Source: Pseudotabrizicola sp.
GTDB taxonomy: Bacteria; Pseudomonadota; Alphaproteobacteria; Rhodobacterales; Rhodobacteraceae
Length of the DNA: 64,000 nucleotides
Direction of reading: 5' to 3'
Assembly (NCBI RefSeq): GCF_030684215.1
Contig: NZ_JAUXOV010000021.1
Coordinates: 51,439-115,438 of the forward strand
Shown here in pieces: positions 61,392 through 64,000 of the stretch. Every line of letters begins with the position of its first letter. The stretch's first letter is position 1. Both the position numbers and the translations under genes were made by a program. The notes below the pieces were generated by a model. That model did not search any database, had not been told where the DNA came from, and saw only the letters and a program-made list of their open reading frames with translations.

Positions 61392-62683
61392 TCTCCCGGA
61401 ATGGCGATGGCACAGGGGCGCGGATCACGCCCCCCACGGGTCGCATCAATCACCCGCAGGGCAATCAGCGCGGCGATCAGAAACAGAAGAGCCTCGGCCA
61501 GAAACACCAGACCAAAGGCGGAGTGTGCGGGCAACCACAGCCGGAACAGATCGACCGAAGCCGCGCCCAAAAGGCCGCCAAAGCCAGCGGCAAGCGCTTG
61601 CGCGGCCCCCCACAGCCCCATGCGGGTGCCTTCACGCGCGCCGCGCCCCTGACCTGCCAGCGCCATCATCGACCCGATCGCCGCAACCGCAAACATGCCG
61701 TTGAAAAAGCCAAGCGCGATCACGGCGGGCACCAAAAGCCCAAGGCCAGTTTGCCCAAGACCCGCAATCACCGCGAGGGCGAAGGCAGACCCAACGCAAC
61801 CCGCAACCACCCATTGCCGCAAACTGCCGATGCGCAGACCCGTCGCCGCAATCCCCACAGCCAACATGCCGATAAACACGCCACCATTCTGCGCACCTGA
61901 AAGCTGGGTGCTTTGCCCGACGCTGAAACCGAAGACCAAGCCGGCAAATGGCTCAAGGATCAGTTCTTGCATGAAATAAGCGGTCATCGACAGAAACACG
62001 AACAGGGTAAAGGCACGTGACTGTGGCTCGGCCCAGATTTGCGCCAGACCCTGCCGGAACGGGGCTGGATCGGCTTCACGCTCGGCAATCACACGGGATT
62101 CGATGCCCCAGACCGCCAGCGTGGTCACGCCAACCGCGCCAAGGGTGACTGCGCCAACAATCTCCAACAGCAGCGCGGGTGTGTAATCTTTGAGGAAATG
62201 CCCGACGGTTCCGGCGGTGACAGCAATGCCAAAAATCATCATCAGCCAGGTGATCGTGGCCGCCGCCGCCCGACGTTCCGGTGCGGTGGCCGTGGCCAGA
62301 AGCGCCAGCAGCGAGGTGCCCGATGCTCCCACGCCGACGCCGATCAGCGCATATGCTGCAACCGACAGCACCAAACCTGCGGTTGGCTGGTCCGGGATCA
62401 GCACCACGCCAAGGGCGGCCAGAAAAGCCCCAAGGCTGAGCGCCGCCATGCCGCCAATGATGAACACCGTGCGGTTGCCGCGCGTATCCGACCGAAAGCC
62501 CCAGTTGGGGCGTGTGATCTGAATGCCATAATGCAGCGCTACCAACAGCCCCGGCACCAGTGCGGGCAAGGCCAGTTCAACCACCATCAGCCGGTTCAGC
62601 GTGCTGGTGGTCAGGACCACCACCGCGCCAAGGCACATCTGCACCAACCCCAGCCGCGCGATCTGACCCCAGCCAAGCTTCAC
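61388..62683 (-). CDS. PucC/LhaA-family MFS protein (orf428 type)
   Basis: The 431-residue polytopic membrane protein is of the BCH2/PucC family, with about twelve helices and the conserved N-terminal LGLVQMCLGAVVVLTTSTLN RLM region and ITRPNWGFRSDTRGNRT. It sits between bchG and bchP exactly as orf428 does in Rhodobacter. Family members are thought to deliver bacteriochlorophyll or assist antenna assembly; the substrate of this paralogue is not established. Confidence 0.92.
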   Translation of the reverse strand: MKLGWGQIARLGLVQMCLGAVVVLTTSTLNRLMVVELALPALVPGLLVALHYGIQITRPNWGFRSDTRGNRTVFIIGGMAALSLGAFLAALGVVLIPDQPTAGLVLSVAAYALIGVGVGASGTSLLALLATATAPERRAAAATITWLMMIFGIAVTAGTVGHFLKDYTPALLLEIVGAVTLGAVGVTTLAVWGIESRVIAEREADPAPFRQGLAQIWAEPQSRAFTLFVFLSMTAYFMQELILEPFAGLVFGFSVGQSTQLSGAQNGGVFIGMLAVGIAATGLRIGSLRQWVVAGCVGSAFALAVIAGLGQTGLGLLVPAVIALGFFNGMFAVAAIGSMMALAGQGRGAREGTRMGLWGAAQALAAGFGGLLGAASVDLFRLWLPAHSAFGLVFLAEALLFLIAALIALRVIDATRGGRDPRPCAIAIPGE

Positions 62684-63588
62684 AGCGCAACCTCCAGATT
62701 TCGCAAGGCAAAAGCCGCGATCATCATGCCCGCGACATAAAACACAATGCCGGTGCCATTATACCAAGGCGCGTATTTCTTGGGGTCGCGGAACAGCCGC
62801 CGCATGGCCACCATCTGCGCCAGCAACAGCGCGGTCACCGCCAGTGCGTGCCAAGGCGCGCCCCAGATCAGCAAAAGCGCGATCACGATTGCCTGCGCCA
62901 TTGCCATCGTGGTGCAGGCGATGCGCGCCGCCACCTCTGGCCCCAGCACGACGGGCAAAGACCGCACACCATGCTGGCGGTCGCCCTCCAACGCTTTGAA
63001 ATCATTCAGCGTCATGATGCCATGCGCACCAAGCGCGTAAAGCAGCGCGATGATGACCACCTCAAACCGGGGGGCGGCTGACAACAGGACGGCGGCCCCG
63101 GTGAACCATGGCAAGCCCTCATAGCTCAGCCCGACCAGCCCCGGCCCCCACCAGCCCGAACGCTTCAGACGCACAGGCTCGGCAGAATAGGCCCAGGCGG
63201 CGATCACCCCCACCACCGTCGCGCCAAACCCCCAAGGGCCAAGCAACCAACCGATGGCCAGCGAAATCATCGTCATCACCAGCGCAATATAGAGGCCCCA
63301 ACGCCCCGGTATCCGGCCCGAGGGGATCGGGCGGTTCGGTTCATTCACCGCATCGACATGCCGGTCGCACCAGTCATTCGCCGCCTGCGACATGCCGCAG
63401 ACAATCGGCCCAGCCAACACCATGCCAAGGATCACGATGCCCCAGCTCCCCGCAAGCGGCACGCCCGACGACACCGCGCCGCACAGATAGGCCCAGATCG
63501 GCGGGAACCAGGTGATCGGCTTGATCAGCTCCAGCATGGCGCGGGGCTGTGGGGTCGTGCGGGCATATGGGGCGATACTGACGGTCAT
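62680..63588 (-). CDS. bchG: bacteriochlorophyll synthase (tail-attaching prenyltransferase)
   Basis: BchG esterifies bacteriochlorophyllide with geranylgeranyl diphosphate in the membrane. The 302-residue UbiA-family protein has the prenyl-diphosphate motif in AANDWCDRHVDAVNEPNRP, ELIKPITWFPPIWAYLCGAV and a second Asp-rich region MTLNDFKALEGDRQHGVRSL, with several TM helices. The start is ATG 63588; ATG at the MLELIKPI position is a shorter alternative. No clear Shine-Dalgarno precedes ATG 63588 and a PpsR-type box begins 2 bp upstream of it. Confidence 0.96.
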   Translation of the reverse strand: MTVSIAPYARTTPQPRAMLELIKPITWFPPIWAYLCGAVSSGVPLAGSWGIVILGMVLAGPIVCGMSQAANDWCDRHVDAVNEPNRPIPSGRIPGRWGLYIALVMTMISLAIGWLLGPWGFGATVVGVIAAWAYSAEPVRLKRSGWWGPGLVGLSYEGLPWFTGAAVLLSAAPRFEVVIIALLYALGAHGIMTLNDFKALEGDRQHGVRSLPVVLGPEVAARIACTTMAMAQAIVIALLLIWGAPWHALAVTALLLAQMVAMRRLFRDPKKYAPWYNGTGIVFYVAGMMIAAFALRNLEVAL

Positions 63589-63589
63589 C

Positions 63590-63607
63590 TGTCAACTAAA
63601 CAGGACA
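63590..63607. promoter_or_regulatory. PpsR/CrtJ-type box proximal to bchG
   Basis: TGT (63590-63592), 12 bp, ACA (63605-63607), starting 2 bp from the bchG start codon. It occupies the place where a ribosome-binding site would be. The inner sequence CAACTAAA is repeated in the distal box. Confidence 0.75.
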
Positions 63608-63641
63608 ATCGAGAGTCGAGCAAGAGGTTTGCCACCGACTG

Positions 63642-63659
63642 TGTCAACTAAATCTGACA
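63642..63659. promoter_or_regulatory. PpsR/CrtJ-type box distal to bchG
   Basis: TGT (63642-63644), 12 bp, ACA (63657-63659). Centre-to-centre distance to the proximal box is 52 bp, close to five helical turns. It shares TGTCAACTAAA with the proximal box. Confidence 0.78.
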
Positions 63660-63711
63660 GTTTGTGCGGCAAACGGTGACAAGAGGGGCGCCTCCCCTCG
63701 GCTTCGCCTCA

Positions 63712-63738
63712 CCCCGGAGTATTTTTACCAAGATGAAC
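63712..63738 (+). repeat. dispersed intergenic motif, copy D
   Basis: CCCCGGAGTATTTTTACCAA followed by GATGAA. It is the fullest match to copy C (38297) and shares the GAGTATTT core with copies A and B. Confidence 0.6.
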
Positions 63739-63815
63739 GGGCAAAGCAGAACAGGTGCGGACCAGTCAGGCGAAGGCGACAGCATGGCGCGCAAGGAGCA
63801 TCGCGACCGCACAGC

Positions 63816-63839
63816 AAAAAGGGGGCGAAAAGTGCCCCC
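63816..63839 (-). terminator. rho-independent terminator reading leftwards
   Basis: On the minus strand, GGGGGC, 7-nt loop, GCCCCC, then TTTTT. It is a clean intrinsic terminator for a minus-strand transcript coming from the right of the window. Confidence 0.75.
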
Positions 63840-64000
63840 TACGCCGCAGCAAAAGGCATCGGCCCTTATGTATGTGTCGGCTGCTGTTCGCAATTGAGAA
63901 TTTGGCACGACTTCGGAAATCGCTCATATGTATCCGGCCTGTTGATCGGCTCGCGGGCCGTGGCCTTGATGGGGTTACGCACGCGCCTTGGTCTCATTAG

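Larger units (their letters stand above)
63660..64000. other. right-end intergenic region without a supported gene
   Basis: It holds the dispersed motif copy D and a minus-strand terminator. The open frames here have no family signal and no persuasive ribosome-binding site. Sequence beyond 63840 may be the 3' part or downstream flank of a gene lying outside the window. Confidence 0.4.

Noticed and set aside
63664..63908. Small frames on both strands at the right end, including a 38-residue basic peptide from ATG 63784
   Set aside because: They run through an intrinsic terminator and a dispersed repeat, with no clear start signal.
1..64000. CRISPR arrays, insertion sequences, rRNA or tRNA genes
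   Set aside because: I saw no regularly spaced repeats, transposase-like frames, or rRNA sequence, and no tRNA cloverleaf I could support by eye; a tRNA scan was not possible.

Overview
The window is one contiguous stretch of a Rhodobacterales (Roseobacter/Rhodobacter-type) alphaproteobacterial chromosome. The evidence is the high G+C, the Rhodobacter-like ferredoxin-NADP reductase at the left edge, a heterotetrameric sarcosine oxidase operon, and the right-hand end, which is part of a photosynthesis gene cluster of the spheroidene/bacteriochlorophyll a type. The organism is probably an aerobic anoxygenic phototroph.

Layout. 1-2.2 kb: 3' end of fpr, an Ala-rich membrane-anchored protein, and infC, which has no ordinary start codon. 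2.2-8.8 kb, all minus strand: molybdenum-hydroxylase maturation genes (molybdopterin-binding protein, XdhC/CoxI-like, CoxE-like, CoxD-like) interrupted by an OmpA-family gene with a long Ala-rich coil; no molybdoenzyme structural genes are present. 8.9-15.7 kb: an accessory glycosyltransferase locus with two family-2 enzymes, a glycosyltransferase/hydrolase-like fusion, and a stand-alone paralogue of the fusion's C-terminal domain that has lost the apparent catalytic residues. 15.7-20.2 kb: an LprI-like protein, a lipoprotein, moaA and a cyanide-insensitive-type cytochrome bd oxidase (cydAB). 20.3-30.0 kb: a peptide/N-acyl-amino-acid region, with two M20 hydrolases and a DadA-like oxidase transcribed away from a five-gene Dpp/Opp-type ABC transporter, followed by an ArsR-family regulator. 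30.5-38.3 kb: SDR, usg, gyrA, small unknown genes, trmFO and gluQ-rs. 38.3-44.0 kb: the soxBDAG operon with an extra single-TM gene. 44.2-50.0 kb: ccmI, ruvX, a DUF1289 protein, a PhyH-like oxygenase, a TauE/SafE permease, a Bcr/CflA transporter and dusA. 50.4-52.6 kb: two family-4 glycosyltransferases that look foreign, the second losing its C-terminus where it meets crtB. 52.6-63.6 kb: crtB-crtI, divergent crtA-bchI-bchD-bchO, then convergent bchG-orf428-bchP-idi.

The photosynthesis genes form three transcription units with 1-8 bp gene overlaps. Both control regions (crtI/crtA and bchG) carry paired TGT-N12-ACA palindromes, the recognition pattern of the repressor PpsR/CrtJ. CrtB and CrtI make neurosporene or lycopene, CrtA adds the keto group of spheroidenone, BchI/BchD are chelatase subunits, and BchG/BchP attach and reduce the tail of bacteriochlorophyll.

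The points most worth following up are the broken glycosyltransferase at the edge of the photosynthesis cluster, crtA and infC apparently starting at AUU and AUA, the active/dead pair of hydrolase-like domains in the glycosyltransferase locus, a hairpin that buries a ribosome-binding site at 35.7 kb, and a long perfect operator-like palindrome in front of the sarcosine oxidase operon.
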